In this document: piece after piece, positions 35,251 through 44,814 of the stretch | How positions within the stretch are numbered: position 1 is the stretch's first letter | Layout: each line of letters opens with the position of its first letter | DNA from: Erythrobacter crassostreae | GTDB lineage: Bacteria > Pseudomonadota > Alphaproteobacteria > Sphingomonadales > Sphingomonadaceae | Length of the DNA stretch: 64,000 nt | Assembly: GCF_019204045.1 (NCBI RefSeq) | Contig: NZ_JAGSPC010000001.1 | Coordinates: 1,612,001-1,676,000, forward strand | Direction: 5' to 3' | Program-made: the position numbers and the translations under genes | Notes under the pieces: generated by a model | What the model was told of the DNA's origin: nothing | Seen by the model: only the letters and a program-made list of their open reading frames with translations | Databases searched by the model: none

Positions 35251-36111
35251 CTAACTGTGCTGATAGCCGAGTCCTTCGGCGTCAGCCATCGCCTCACCGT
35301 CGAGGTACAGTGGCGCAGACCCGCGCGGCTCGACAGTTCCGATCATCGTCGCCGGAAATGGCAACTGGGTTCCTTGAGGTAGGGTGAAGAGCAGCTCGTA
35401 ATCATCACCCCAGCGCATGCATTCCCCGCGCCGGTCGGGTTGGGCAACAGGCACCGCGCTGCTTTCAACCGAGATGGAAAGTTCGCTGGCCCGCGCCATG
35501 CGGTGAATGTCGAGCAAGAGCCCGTCCGATACGTCCATCATCGCGCCCACGTGGGGGGCAAGCTGCTTGCCGGCATCAATCTGCGGCCTGGGGCGGTTGA
35601 AGGCCTCCAAATATTCCTTGTCACCTTCAAAGCCAAGCATCGCACGTCCGATGGTCCCAGTTACGAACACTCCGTGCCCGATCCGCGCCGCGTCGCGTGA
35701 TGGAACTGGTTTGCATGTCGCGCGGCCAATCGCCGTCATGGAATAGGTGCTGGCCCCGGTCGTTGCGACCGTATCACCTCCCAGAAGCGGGACATCATAG
35801 GCGGTCAGCACTTGGCGTAAGCCTTCGATAAATTGGCGATCATTGCCGCCCAGCGCATGGCCGAACAGGACACCGATCGGCTCCGCGCCTTTTGAAGCAA
35901 GATCGGACAAATTTATAGCGACGAGTTTCCAAGCGACATCGGCAAGATCGGCTTCAGGGCGGAAATGGGTGCCCTCCGCCATTGAATCGTGATTGAAGAT
36001 GAGCGTTTCATCGCCGATCTCGATCAGCCCGCAATCATCCTTTAGACCGCGCGCTCCTTTATGAAGGGGCAATGTTCTCAGCGCAGCGAGAAACTCATGT
36101 TCGGTCATCAT
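35251..36111 (-). CDS. thiL: Thiamine-monophosphate kinase
   Basis: Phosphorylates thiamine monophosphate to the active diphosphate. The 286-residue protein shows KDDCGLI and HDSMAEGTHF near the N terminus, NLSDLASKGAEP, LLGGDT and MDVSDGLLLD, all ThiL/AIR synthetase-fold metal and ATP sites. It starts with two consecutive ATGs (36111, 36108). It follows nusB by 38 bases, the common nusB-thiL order. No TPP riboswitch was recognised. Confidence 0.95.
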   Translation of the reverse strand: MMTEHEFLAALRTLPLHKGARGLKDDCGLIEIGDETLIFNHDSMAEGTHFRPEADLADVAWKLVAINLSDLASKGAEPIGVLFGHALGGNDRQFIEGLRQVLTAYDVPLLGGDTVATTGASTYSMTAIGRATCKPVPSRDAARIGHGVFVTGTIGRAMLGFEGDKEYLEAFNRPRPQIDAGKQLAPHVGAMMDVSDGLLLDIHRMARASELSISVESSAVPVAQPDRRGECMRWGDDYELLFTLPQGTQLPFPATMIGTVEPRGSAPLYLDGEAMADAEGLGYQHS

Positions 36112-36149
36112 GGCATCTGCGATACCACGCCAACGCTATGCTTGCGAAG

Positions 36150-36617
36150 TCAGGTTCGCACTTCTTTTGCCACAGCGTCCAGAATTCCGTTCACAAACTT
36201 CGCCTCGCGGTGATCGAAGAATGCTTTGGCGACATCGACATACTCGCTGATCACGGTCGCGGTGGGCACATCAGCGCGGGCGAGCAATTCATATGCCCCG
36301 CCGCGCAAGACCTGAACCATCGTCTTGTCGAGGCGCGCAATTGTCCAACCATCGGCCAGTTTTGCTAGCAAAACGCCGTCAATCTCCTCGCGGCGTGCAT
36401 CGACACCGCGAACAATATCATCAAAGAATTCGGTCTCTGCATCGGCAAAAACCTCACCTTCGTGATCTTCATCGTCAACTTCACGGCCCAAACGGTGTTG
36501 GTGAAACTCGTTGAGCAGTTTGGAAAGCGCGGTGCCCTCCATATGAAGCTGATAGAGTGCTTGCACGGCGGCAAGGCGTGCTGTCGAGCGGGCTTGAGAA
36601 CGGGCAGGCGTGTTCAT
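36150..36617 (-). CDS. nusB: Transcription antitermination factor NusB
   Basis: 155-residue all-helical factor which with NusE binds boxA RNA for rRNA antitermination. It contains ARSTARLAAVQALYQLHMEG at the N terminus and DVPTATVISEYVDVAKAFFDHREAKFVNGILD at the C terminus, both typical, with an acidic insert (REVDDEDHEGE). Its ATG overlaps the hisD stop (ATGA). Confidence 0.96.
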   Translation of the reverse strand: MNTPARSQARSTARLAAVQALYQLHMEGTALSKLLNEFHQHRLGREVDDEDHEGEVFADAETEFFDDIVRGVDARREEIDGVLLAKLADGWTIARLDKTMVQVLRGGAYELLARADVPTATVISEYVDVAKAFFDHREAKFVNGILDAVAKEVRT

Positions 36618-37906
36618 TTGCGGCGAAGCTCCACCGATTTGGCGTGGGCAGGAAGGCCCTCTGCATGGGCAAGAGTGGCCGCAGCGGGACCGATCTTGGC
36701 GAAGGAAGCCTCATCAAGTCCGAGGAAGCTGGTGCGTTTCATAAAGTCGAGTACCGACAGCCCGCTGGAAAAGCGTGCGCGGCGTCCAGTGGGAAGCACG
36801 TGATTTGGCCCAGCGACATAATCGCCGACGGCTTCCGGTGTCATGCGGCCAAGGAAAATACTGCCCGCGTGACGGATGCTCTGCAGCATGGGTTCGGGAT
36901 CGTCCAGCGCCAGTTCTACATGCTCCGCGGCGAGGCGATTGGCCAATGGCGGTGCTTCGCTTTCCAGGTCATTCACCACAATGATCGCGCCATGCGCATC
37001 CCAGCTCGCTTTCGCCACTTTGCCGGTCGAAAGCTGGCTCAGTTGAACAGCGACGCTATCCTCCACCAAGGCGGCAAAGCCAGCATCATCGGTGATCAGG
37101 ATTGATTGCGAGGTCGGATCATGTTCGGCTTGAGAAAGCAGGTCAGCGGCGATCCAATCGGGATCACTCTTACCGTCGGAAATGACGAGAATTTCGGACG
37201 GTCCGGCTACCATATCGATGCCGACGACACCGTAAAGCTGACGCTTTGCTTCCGCGACATAGGCGTTTCCGGGACCGGTTATTACGTCCACCGGCTTGAT
37301 CTTCTCTGTTCCGTAAGCAAGCGCGCCCAAAGCGTGCGCTCCGCCAACGCGCCAGATTTCATCGACACCAGCGACATGCGCCGCGGCGAGCACCAGCGGG
37401 TTGGAATTGCCCTTTGGCGTCGGGGTGACAACGACTGTGCGCTCGACGCCAGCCACCTTGGCAGGGATGGCATTCATCAGCAGCGAAGAGGGGTAGGCCG
37501 CGCGTCCGCCAGGAACATACAGTCCGGCTGCATCCACTGGGCGCCAGATCGCGCCGAGTCTTACACCGGCATCGTCGGTATAGTCGCGGTCTGTTGGAAG
37601 CTGTGCTTCGTGATATGCGCGAATGCGCGTTGCAGCGAGATCGAGAGCTTCGCGCAGCTCGGCGTCCAGTTCCGCATATGCCTGGGCGTAGCGTTCGCGA
37701 GGTATGACCCAATCGCTGTCGTCGATTAGCGAATAGCCGTCAAAACGCTGGCTATATTCAACCAGCGCGGCATCACCGCGATTTTTGACGGCGCTCAGGA
37801 TGTCGGAGACTTGTCCCGCAACATCGCTGTCGGCTTCTCGGCGCGCGTTGACGAGGCGGCGAAAGCGCTTTTCGAAGTCGGGATCGAGTGAGCTAAGCGT
37901 TTGCAT
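36614..37906 (-). CDS. hisD: Histidinol dehydrogenase
   Basis: 430-residue zinc enzyme for the last two steps of histidine synthesis. The signature region VDVITGPGNAYVAEAKRQLYGVVGIDMVAGPSEILVI is present, as is SQAEHDP with zinc-ligand His and, later, VGDYVAGPNHVLPTGRRARF. It overlaps hisG by one base (TGATG) and nusB by four, forming hisG-hisD-nusB(-thiL). Confidence 0.97.
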   Translation of the reverse strand: MQTLSSLDPDFEKRFRRLVNARREADSDVAGQVSDILSAVKNRGDAALVEYSQRFDGYSLIDDSDWVIPRERYAQAYAELDAELREALDLAATRIRAYHEAQLPTDRDYTDDAGVRLGAIWRPVDAAGLYVPGGRAAYPSSLLMNAIPAKVAGVERTVVVTPTPKGNSNPLVLAAAHVAGVDEIWRVGGAHALGALAYGTEKIKPVDVITGPGNAYVAEAKRQLYGVVGIDMVAGPSEILVISDGKSDPDWIAADLLSQAEHDPTSQSILITDDAGFAALVEDSVAVQLSQLSTGKVAKASWDAHGAIIVVNDLESEAPPLANRLAAEHVELALDDPEPMLQSIRHAGSIFLGRMTPEAVGDYVAGPNHVLPTGRRARFSSGLSVLDFMKRTSFLGLDEASFAKIGPAAATLAHAEGLPAHAKSVELRRK

Positions 37907-38592
37907 CAGTCAGACTGCCCTGCGCGAGCTTCTGCGTCGTTGCGGAATGCGGCAACCAATTCGGCAACGCGTGGGTCTTTCTTAAGAGCCGCACGGTTGA
38001 CGATCAGGCGTGCGGAGATGTCGATGATCTTGCCTGTCTCAACCAGACCGTTCTGTTTCAGAGTCGCACCGGTAGACACAAGATCGACAATCTGCCGCGC
38101 AAGGCCCAGCACGGGAGCGAGTTCCATGGCGCCATTCAATTTGACGCATTCGGCCTGAACGCCCTGCTTTTCAAAATGACGACGGGTCAGGTTGGGATAT
38201 TTGGTCGCGACACGCAGGTGGCTCGCGCCTGTGCGATCATCGGTATCATCGGCCAGCCGCGCAACGGAAAGGCGGCAGTGCTGAATGTCGAGGTCTACTG
38301 GTGCATAAAGATCGGCGTAGTCAAACTCTTCAACTACGTCAGAACCGACAATGCCGATTTGCGCCGCACCGTGCGCGACGAATGTCGCCACGTCGAACGC
38401 ACGAACACGTATCAACCGCATGTCCTCGCGGGTCGTCTCGAATGAAAGAGCGCGGTTGGACTTGTCGTGAAAGCTTTCATGAGGCACCACGCCCGCACGC
38501 GCCATCACTGGCAGCGCTTCGTCGAGAATGCGTCCCTTGGGTACAGCGAATGTAAGCTGCCCGAATGTATCAGTGGCTTGATCGGTGGTCAT
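37906..38592 (-). CDS. hisG: ATP phosphoribosyltransferase (short form HisG)
   Basis: First enzyme of histidine biosynthesis. The 228-residue length and lack of a regulatory C-terminal domain mark the short form, which needs a HisZ partner not in this window. Motifs: [24 protein letters not shown] and the PRPP-binding [22 protein letters not shown]. First gene of the his-nus run; divergent from the DUF2332 gene. Confidence 0.95.
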   Translation of the reverse strand: MTTDQATDTFGQLTFAVPKGRILDEALPVMARAGVVPHESFHDKSNRALSFETTREDMRLIRVRAFDVATFVAHGAAQIGIVGSDVVEEFDYADLYAPVDLDIQHCRLSVARLADDTDDRTGASHLRVATKYPNLTRRHFEKQGVQAECVKLNGAMELAPVLGLARQIVDLVSTGATLKQNGLVETGKIIDISARLIVNRAALKKDPRVAELVAAFRNDAEARAGQSD

Positions 38593-38665
38593 CAGGCGCG
38601 GGACTTAGGGATTGCGCCCGCAAAGGGCAACACAATCGAGACCGTCAAAGGCAAGGAATTCGCAC

Positions 38666-39748
38666 ATGAGCAAGACAGGGATCATGGCTATCGAGGAATT
38701 CAACGAAGCGCTCGATTGGCAAGCGACCCATGCCGATGAGAACAATGCTCCGTGTACCGCGCGAATAGTCAGAGCGCTTGCAAAGGTTCGCGATAGTGAC
38801 ACGGCCACGGGCCGGAGGATCGCCAATTGGGAAGGGTTGACGCTGAAAGACGCTATGCCGCTGCGCATGGCGGGCGGTCTCCATCATCTGCTTTTGTCCG
38901 GTCAGGACGACAGGCTGGCGCGGGTTTACAGCGGCCAGATAACCGATCAGGGCCTGATCGATGCGCTGGTTTGCGAATTGGTCGAGACGTACGACACACA
39001 GCTGCTCCCGTGGTTGGATGGCCCGCCGCAAACTAATGAAGCCGGGCGCGCTGCCAGTATTATGGGCGGCCTTCTCTGGGTTGCTCAGCGAGCCATACCC
39101 AAGCTTGAGTTGTTCGAGCTGGGAGCGAGTGCCGGTGTGCTGACGATGCTGGAACGATACCGGTTCCATCTGGGTGAAACCGCGGTCGGGCCTCTTGGGT
39201 CGCCGATGCAAATTGAGCCTGCTTGGCGCGGGGAGGGCGCTCCGCCAGCGCCTCCGGAGAATTTCCAGATTCTTTCTGTGCGCGGTTGTGATGTCGGGCC
39301 GATTGATCTGGCCGATCCGGATAGCGCGCTGCGCTTAAAAAGCTACGTCTGGCCTGATGCTCCGGGAAGGATGGCGCGGATCGATGCGGCTATCGCACTC
39401 GCGAGCGCCAAGCCGCCCGAACTGGTGAAACAGGATGCGGGAGAATTCGTCACCGCGATGCTTGCCGAGCCGCAAACCGAAGGCGTCACGCGGGTCATGT
39501 TTCATTCGATCATGTGGCAATATATGCCTGCGAGCACGCAGGAAGCGATTACAGCCGAATTCGAGGCCGCAGGAGCGGAGGCGACTGAAGAACGTCCGCT
39601 CGCCTGGGTGTCGCTTGAAACCGATCCGGCGACTTTCAGGCATGAGCTTAAAGTGCGGCTATGGAATGGCTCGGCCGAAGACGGCACCACACACCTGCTC
39701 AGCCATGCCCATCCGCACGGCGCTTGGGTTGAATGGCTGGATGGTTAG
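38666..39748 (+). CDS. DUF2332 family protein
   Basis: 360-residue soluble protein of unknown function. Family-like segments are PLRMAGGLHHLLLSG, LELFELGASAGVLTMLERYRF (methyltransferase-like glycine loop), VMFHSIMWQYM and, at the end, HAHPHGAWVEWL. The fold could be Rossmann-like, but no activity is assigned. Start at 38666 follows AAGGAA. Its stop overlaps that of the convergent hydrolase in a shared TTAG. Confidence 0.82.
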   Translation: MSKTGIMAIEEFNEALDWQATHADENNAPCTARIVRALAKVRDSDTATGRRIANWEGLTLKDAMPLRMAGGLHHLLLSGQDDRLARVYSGQITDQGLIDALVCELVETYDTQLLPWLDGPPQTNEAGRAASIMGGLLWVAQRAIPKLELFELGASAGVLTMLERYRFHLGETAVGPLGSPMQIEPAWRGEGAPPAPPENFQILSVRGCDVGPIDLADPDSALRLKSYVWPDAPGRMARIDAAIALASAKPPELVKQDAGEFVTAMLAEPQTEGVTRVMFHSIMWQYMPASTQEAITAEFEAAGAEATEERPLAWVSLETDPATFRHELKVRLWNGSAEDGTTHLLSHAHPHGAWVEWLDG

Positions 39749-40641
39749 CTGGCCAGAAAATCGTCCATCGCTGCATTGAACTCGGCTGGGGCCTCCCAAG
39801 TTACAAAGTGGCTGCAATCCGGCACTTTCACTATCGTCAGCGGGTTGATGATTTCCTCCATCCCATCGAGGTTTTCGGGAGGTAATGCGAGGTCATCCAT
39901 CGCCCAGATCACCAATGTCGGGATGGTAAGATCTGGAAGCGTCGGCGGACTATACCCGTCTGGCAAAGCATAAGGCGCATCCACTGGCGGCACGTGCATC
40001 TGACTGGCGCGGTAGTAGTTGATCATACCAAAACAGGCGTCACGGTCTTCCCAGTCCTGTAACAGCCGACCGCGCTCTTGTGGCTCCATTTTGCTCGGCT
40101 GATCCCAGCTGGCTTCCTTGGCCATCAAACCGGCGATTCCTTTGTCACGGATGAGCTGATCACTGGCCGGATCGCGGAATGCGCGAATATACTGACTCGC
40201 CTCACGTTGACCTTTGTGGGTGTAGAGCAGGTTCTGAAAGATCGCAGGGTGCGGCGCATTCGCGATGATGGCGCGCTCAACCCGCATGTGTTGACCGCCC
40301 AACGCCACGCCCCAAGCAATCGCTCCGCCCCAATCGTGGCCCACGATGGTGAACGTTGCGATGCCGAGCGCATCGGCCAGCAGGAATATGTCACCGATCA
40401 GTTTGTCGGGCGTGTAGGCCTCGACCTCTTGCGGTTTGGATGATCCGCGATAGCCGCGTTGATCGGGCGCAATGCAGCGATACTGCTTGGAGAAATGCGC
40501 GATTTGGTGGCGCCATGTCCGATGGCTTTCCGGAAAGCCGTGCAGGAAAATGAGGGCAGGAGCATCAACTGGCCCTTCATCAACCACATCCAGTTCGATC
40601 CCGTTCGCCAGCACAACACGCTTTTGCTCCATCGCAATCAC
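39745..40641 (-). CDS. Alpha/beta hydrolase, epoxide hydrolase-like
   Basis: 298-residue alpha/beta hydrolase with an aspartate nucleophile: HGFPES (oxyanion, residues 34-39), GHDWGG with Asp103, and a late CSHFVTWEAP histidine, the pattern of epoxide hydrolases and haloacetate/haloalkane dehalogenases. GTG start at 40641 overlaps the SDR stop (GTGA), after GGAAGA; ATG 40632 is an alternative. Co-expressed with the SDR. Confidence 0.88.
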   Translation of the reverse strand: MIAMEQKRVVLANGIELDVVDEGPVDAPALIFLHGFPESHRTWRHQIAHFSKQYRCIAPDQRGYRGSSKPQEVEAYTPDKLIGDIFLLADALGIATFTIVGHDWGGAIAWGVALGGQHMRVERAIIANAPHPAIFQNLLYTHKGQREASQYIRAFRDPASDQLIRDKGIAGLMAKEASWDQPSKMEPQERGRLLQDWEDRDACFGMINYYRASQMHVPPVDAPYALPDGYSPPTLPDLTIPTLVIWAMDDLALPPENLDGMEEIINPLTIVKVPDCSHFVTWEAPAEFNAAMDDFLAS

Positions 40642-41450
40642 ACGCTGTCTTCCATCTTCTCCATATATCCATTCGCGACCATGGCGGCGACTTGATCGAA
40701 CAAAGCATCGGGCGTGCGGCGCATTTCGCCCATGCCCTCTTCCATGCCTTGCGCGACGATAATCTCGCGTGTGCCCGCGGCCATTTCGTCGAGCATTTTC
40801 TTGGCCGCGTCCGCCGCCGGAATGCCTTCGTCGATCACTTTGTCGCTTACGCCGCGCTTTGAACCGTCAGCCACCATGGCATTGCGAGCAACATCTGTGG
40901 CGACAGATCCGGGATAGATCACATGGACGTTCACGCCGGTCTGGCTAAGTTCTCCGCGAAGCGCGTCGCCATATCCGGCGAGGCCGAACTTGACCGCGCT
41001 ATAAGCGGTTCGCATCGGCACGCCGACTTTGCCCGCGATGGAGGAGATGAAGGCGAGAGCGCCCGAGCCGCGCTTGGTCATGTGACCTATCAAGCCTTGG
41101 CTAAATGCGATTTGCGATGTGAGGTCGATATCGATGATATCGCGGTAAACCTGCATGTCAGTTTTGAGAGCGCGGCTGCGCTGAGACACACCGGCGTTGG
41201 CAAACGCGACATCAATGCCGCCTTTCCAGGCAATTGCTTTGGCGGTCGCATCGGCAAGTGCGGCATCGTCGCGAACGTCGAAGGGCAGGATGAGTGCCTC
41301 ACCGCAATCCGCGGCAACGTCGGCAAGGCGAGCTTCATCACGGCCAGAGAGAACGATATGCGCACCTCGCGAGGCCGCATCGCGGGCCAGTGCCGCGCCA
41401 ATGCCTGATGATGCGCCAGTGATCCAAATGACTTTTCCAGTATAATCCAT
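40638..41450 (-). CDS. Short-chain dehydrogenase/reductase
   Basis: 270-residue NAD(P)-dependent SDR. Cofactor motif TGASSGIG is at 11-18, NAG at 85-87, and catalytic Ser137, Tyr150 and Lys154 (YSAVK) are in place. Start ATG 41450 gives the standard short N terminus. Substrate unknown; overlaps the epoxide hydrolase-like gene by 4 bases. Confidence 0.93.
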   Translation of the reverse strand: MDYTGKVIWITGASSGIGAALARDAASRGAHIVLSGRDEARLADVAADCGEALILPFDVRDDAALADATAKAIAWKGGIDVAFANAGVSQRSRALKTDMQVYRDIIDIDLTSQIAFSQGLIGHMTKRGSGALAFISSIAGKVGVPMRTAYSAVKFGLAGYGDALRGELSQTGVNVHVIYPGSVATDVARNAMVADGSKRGVSDKVIDEGIPAADAAKKMLDEMAAGTREIIVAQGMEEGMGEMRRTPDALFDQVAAMVANGYMEKMEDSV

Positions 41451-41464
41451 ATCGGCTCCGCTTG

Positions 41465-42031
41465 TTATTTTTTGGGCTTTCTCACTGGCGATGCTGAAGG
41501 CAGGCTGCCGTCGGAAAACCACACAGAAGTGCTCGAGGCGAATGCGCGTACTGTGCTCAACTCAATGACAAGGCCGGTGTCGCGTTCCCAGCGATAATAG
41601 GCTGCCGAGGGGTTACCCTCTTTTTTGGTCGGCCGACCATATTTCTCGGTCAGGGTTTTTACCGATTCACGAAAGTATGCGTTTGCCAGAAGTGTTCTCT
41701 CGCTCATCGAGAGCTTCTTGGACCGGACCATTTCAGTGACGTCGGCGTGAACCCGGACCATCACAAGCTTGTCGTCTTTGAAGTGATAGCATTGCTGCAT
41801 TTCCATGCCGCTGATCGAGTAGTTCCAGCGAACCAGTTCGCAAGTAGTGCCATGGACGTATGGTTTTTCGCCGACTGGCGGCTTGGGTATGCTGGACAGA
41901 GCTTTAAGCTCTTCAACCGTCGCGCCAGCGCGCGCACCTCCGTATAGCAAAGGCTCTCGATCAGCCGCAATTGCGGTGCTGCTTGAAGACCATACAGCCA
42001 ATGCGCACAGAGTTTTGAAAAGAGAACTCAA
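41465..42031 (-). CDS. Hypothetical secreted protein
   Basis: 188-residue protein with a signal peptide (SSLFKTLCALAVW...TAIAA). The mature part has two cysteines (TTCELVRWNYSI; MQQCYHF), a YGRPTKK segment and a basic tail (PVRKPKK). I do not recognise the family. The pattern KTLTEKYGRPTKKEGNPSAAYYRWE resembles small periplasmic proteins of unknown role. It lies 14 bases upstream of the SDR gene and may be in its operon. Confidence 0.7.
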   Translation of the reverse strand: MSSLFKTLCALAVWSSSSTAIAADREPLLYGGARAGATVEELKALSSIPKPPVGEKPYVHGTTCELVRWNYSISGMEMQQCYHFKDDKLVMVRVHADVTEMVRSKKLSMSERTLLANAYFRESVKTLTEKYGRPTKKEGNPSAAYYRWERDTGLVIELSTVRAFASSTSVWFSDGSLPSASPVRKPKK

Positions 42032-42102
42032 ATGTCTTCTCCTTGCTCGATATCTCGCCCCGAAATGGAGCCATTGAAAGCGCGGCGCAAGTGAATTCTA
42101 GG

Positions 42103-42558
42103 TCAGTCTGTAGCTGCGGTTTCTATGATCTTGCCGAGCGTTTCTGGAAAGACGGCCTCATGCCAATTGGCTAGCTCATCCAGTGTGAACCAGCGGTGCT
42201 GCGTCATCACCTTTTGTTCAAGCTCCGTTTGGCCAGCGGTGTCGATTTCGGCACTGTCGGCATGGACGATAAAGTACCGCTCGTCCGCTTGAACGGGCTC
42301 GCCTTCGACGGTGATGAATTCCGGAGTGGTTCGCGCGACTTGTTGGCCGGTATCGGCGTCGATGCCCGTTTCTTCCATCAATTCGCGCCGCGCTGCATCT
42401 TCGAAACTCTCGCCCGTCTCGCATTCGCCGCCAGCAGTCACCCAAAATGGCGGCCGATCCGGCACATCAAATCGGAACATAAGCGCGCGTTTCAGTGGGT
42501 CGAGCACGATAACCCGCGCTGATCTTCGCAACCGCTTGTTCGGTTTAAGCGCGGTCAT
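42103..42558 (-). CDS. Nudix hydrolase
   Basis: 151-residue Nudix enzyme hydrolysing a nucleoside diphosphate linked to a moiety X. A perfect Nudix box, G-x5-E-x7-REU-x-EE-x-GU, reads GECETGE...RRELMEETGI. The ATG overlaps the bolA stop (ATGA). Substrate unknown. Confidence 0.92.
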   Translation of the reverse strand: MTALKPNKRLRRSARVIVLDPLKRALMFRFDVPDRPPFWVTAGGECETGESFEDAARRELMEETGIDADTGQQVARTTPEFITVEGEPVQADERYFIVHADSAEIDTAGQTELEQKVMTQHRWFTLDELANWHEAVFPETLGKIIETAATD

Positions 42559-42827
42559 GCGGCAGGCGCGCTGGCCTTGATAGCGACAGCGTGAACCCGC
42601 TGTCCGACAATATCACCCAGTGCCGCAATCACCGCGCGCTGGCGAGCAAGGCGGTTCATTTCTGCAAAGGTGGGCGCTTCGATCACGATGGTGAAGTGGC
42701 TCTCACCAGAACCGTCATCGCCAGAATGGCCCGAATGCTGTGCGCTGTCGTTGATAATCTCAAGCGCGGTCGGAGTGAAAGCCTCGGTCAAAAGCTGCTG
42801 CATTTCCTGCGTAACGGTTCCGCTCAT
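42555..42827 (-). CDS. BolA family protein
   Basis: 90-residue BolA protein, which usually partners monothiol glutaredoxins in Fe-S handling. The core ESHFTIVIEAPTF and NRLARQRAVIAALGDIV..VHAVAIKA is typical; the insert GHSGDDGSG sits in the metal-binding loop. Start ATG 42827 gives the normal length. Divergent from the J-domain gene, a pairing often seen in alphaproteobacteria. Confidence 0.93.
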   Translation of the reverse strand: MSGTVTQEMQQLLTEAFTPTALEIINDSAQHSGHSGDDGSGESHFTIVIEAPTFAEMNRLARQRAVIAALGDIVGQRVHAVAIKASAPAA

Positions 42828-42897
42828 TTCGGCTTGTCCTTTTTGCAATAATGATTGGCTTGGAATTTGGGGTCAAAGACACCATTCTCAAGCCCCT

Positions 42898-43491
42898 ATG
42901 CCTTCTGCAAAGTTTCATGGCCGCCACGAAGACGCGGATCGGGTGTGTGAACACCCCACTTGCCGCGAGGCGGGTGAGTTTCGCGCGCCGGGCTATCAAC
43001 CCAACGGTTTTGACGGGCCGGGAACGTGGCGTTGGTTCTGCCTTGAGCATGTGCGCGAGTTCAACGCGGGCTATGATTGGTTCGAAGGGATGAGCGCGGA
43101 TGAAATTCTGTCTGCGCAATCACCAGCCAGCGGCTGGCGCACAGAAAGCGCGGCGTTTTCTCCGAAAGCAGCGGTCGATGGTGTGCCGCGCTGGGCGGAT
43201 TATACTGATCCGCTGGAGGCGATTTCCGCACGAGCAGGCGGCATCCGCAGCCGTGCCGAGCGTGAAGCAAAGATGGCGATGAGCGGACGGTTCTCGAAAG
43301 ACGAAGCGGCGGCGCTCGAAACGATGGGCCTTGGCAGCGACACGGACAGGCAGCGTTTGCGGCGGCGCTATTCGGAACTCGTCCGTCGCTATCACCCAGA
43401 CCGCAACGGCGGCGACAGGCAGTACGAAACGCGCCTGAACCGTGTTGTAGAGGCGTATCAGTTACTCAGGAAAAGCACCATTATCGCCTAG
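42898..43491 (+). CDS. J-domain (DnaJ-like) protein
   Basis: 197-residue protein with a C-terminal J domain (~residues 135-195; YHPDRNGGD has the HPD motif needed to stimulate DnaK ATPase). The N-terminal part has RVCEHPTCREAGEFRAP and WRWFCLEHVREFN with cysteines and histidine that may bind zinc. This architecture is common next to bolA and cobS in alphaproteobacteria. Its stop is shared with the convergent DUF1428 gene in a CTAG. Confidence 0.9.
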   Translation: MPSAKFHGRHEDADRVCEHPTCREAGEFRAPGYQPNGFDGPGTWRWFCLEHVREFNAGYDWFEGMSADEILSAQSPASGWRTESAAFSPKAAVDGVPRWADYTDPLEAISARAGGIRSRAEREAKMAMSGRFSKDEAAALETMGLGSDTDRQRLRRRYSELVRRYHPDRNGGDRQYETRLNRVVEAYQLLRKSTIIA

Positions 43492-43841
43492 CGGCTGTGA
43501 AAGATATTCTCGAAACTGCCGAAGATCATGCGCCCGCCATCGAACGGCATTTCTGATGGCATTTCCTGCATGCGCGGATCCTGTATCATCTTTTCATGCG
43601 CGGCATCGTGGGTCGCTTTGTCAGGCCACACAATCCATGAAAACACGATCTTTTCGTCATCCTCGGCTTTGACAGCTCTGCGAAAATCGGTCTGCTCGCC
43701 GTCTTTCACATCTTCTTCCCAATTCTCCGCAACCTCGATTGCGCCGAATTCGCGAAACATGTCGCCCATCCAACGCGCCATTTCGAGGTAGTCGGCTTTC
43801 TTGCCTTCCGGCACGGCCAGAACAGCTCCCATTACATGCAT
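43488..43841 (-). CDS. DUF1428 family protein
   Basis: 117-residue small dimeric alpha/beta-barrel-type protein. Family pattern: VLAVPEGKKADYLEMARWM, GAIEVAENWEEDV, IVFSWIVWPDKATHDAAHEKM and the end PFDGGRMIFGSFE. No activity is established. It ends at the shared CTAG with the J-domain gene. Confidence 0.88.
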   Translation of the reverse strand: MHVMGAVLAVPEGKKADYLEMARWMGDMFREFGAIEVAENWEEDVKDGEQTDFRRAVKAEDDEKIVFSWIVWPDKATHDAAHEKMIQDPRMQEMPSEMPFDGGRMIFGSFENIFHSR

Positions 43842-43892
43842 GTTCTCTCTCCCTTGATTGGTATCATACCACGGAGGTCGAGGCGCAGCACA

Positions 43893-44732
43893 TCAATTCT
43901 GTTTGAAGGCCCAGCGGAGTGTGCGGCCCACGCCCCAAGTCGCCGCGCGAGCGGGCAGGGCAGTGAGGACCGGCTTTTGCAGCTTGAGCATCCCGCGCGC
44001 CCAATCAGGCAGCATCGCGACGGATTCCGCCCCAATCACTTTTTGCAATGCAGGCGGCGTTCCTTTCGGTCGTTGGCTTAAAACCAATTGTGCAATCTCG
44101 CGTGCTTCAGCTGAAGGCTGCAAATCACCGCGCAGTTCTCGGAAGATCGCGTCGGCCTCGCTGCGTGTCTCGGGTACGGGATCAGCACCCAACAAGCGGG
44201 CGATCACGGCAAACTGGCGGTAATACTCGTCCTGCTCTGCTCCCGACATATCGGGCCGCACGTGGCGAAGGTAACCTGCCAAAAAACTCTGCGCTTCTGC
44301 AACATGCACCCAAGCAAGCGTGCGCGGATTGTTGGCGATGTAGGGCGTGCCATCGGGCAAGGTGCCGCCAACCTTTGCGTGAATGCGGTTCACCCGATCA
44401 ATCGCTTTCATCGCATCATCGCGGTCCCCGAAAGATGTTACCGCAATGAACTTTGCCGTGCGTTGCAAGCGGCCATGCATGTCTTCTCGAAAGTTGGAAT
44501 GGTCGAGCACGCCTTGCAAGGCGTGCGGGTGCAGCATTTGCAGCATCAGACTGCGAATCCCGCCAGTCATCATTCCGACCAGATCGGCATGCACCATTCT
44601 GATCGGGGTATCCCGCTCGAACAGGGCATTGTCGGACGGTGGGGTCGGCTTCTGTCCCTTTGAGGCATCGTTGAAAACACCGCGCACTTGCTCAACGAGG
44701 CGAAGGCGCAGAGATTCGATCGGGTCAGCCAT
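43893..44732 (-). CDS. Oxygenase-like MpaB family protein (DUF2236)
   Basis: 279-residue protein of the MpaB/latex-clearing-protein family, whose characterised members are heme-dependent or oxygenase-like. Family marks: VHADLVGMMTGGIRSLMLQMLHPHALQGVLDHS, FGDRDDA..AIDRVNRIHAKVGG, ANNPRTLAWVHVAEAQSFL. His residues in HPHAL and WVH could be metal or heme ligands. ATG 44732 gives the standard N terminus; longer frames run toward the neighbouring cupin start. Substrate unknown. Confidence 0.85.
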   Translation of the reverse strand: MADPIESLRLRLVEQVRGVFNDASKGQKPTPPSDNALFERDTPIRMVHADLVGMMTGGIRSLMLQMLHPHALQGVLDHSNFREDMHGRLQRTAKFIAVTSFGDRDDAMKAIDRVNRIHAKVGGTLPDGTPYIANNPRTLAWVHVAEAQSFLAGYLRHVRPDMSGAEQDEYYRQFAVIARLLGADPVPETRSEADAIFRELRGDLQPSAEAREIAQLVLSQRPKGTPPALQKVIGAESVAMLPDWARGMLKLQKPVLTALPARAATWGVGRTLRWAFKQN

Positions 44733-44814
44733 TTTGCCAACGTAGTCACTGTGATCGGGAAATTCGAGATTGATGTCTCTTAATTTTCCTGCGTGATCCA
44801 CCCATATCGATTGA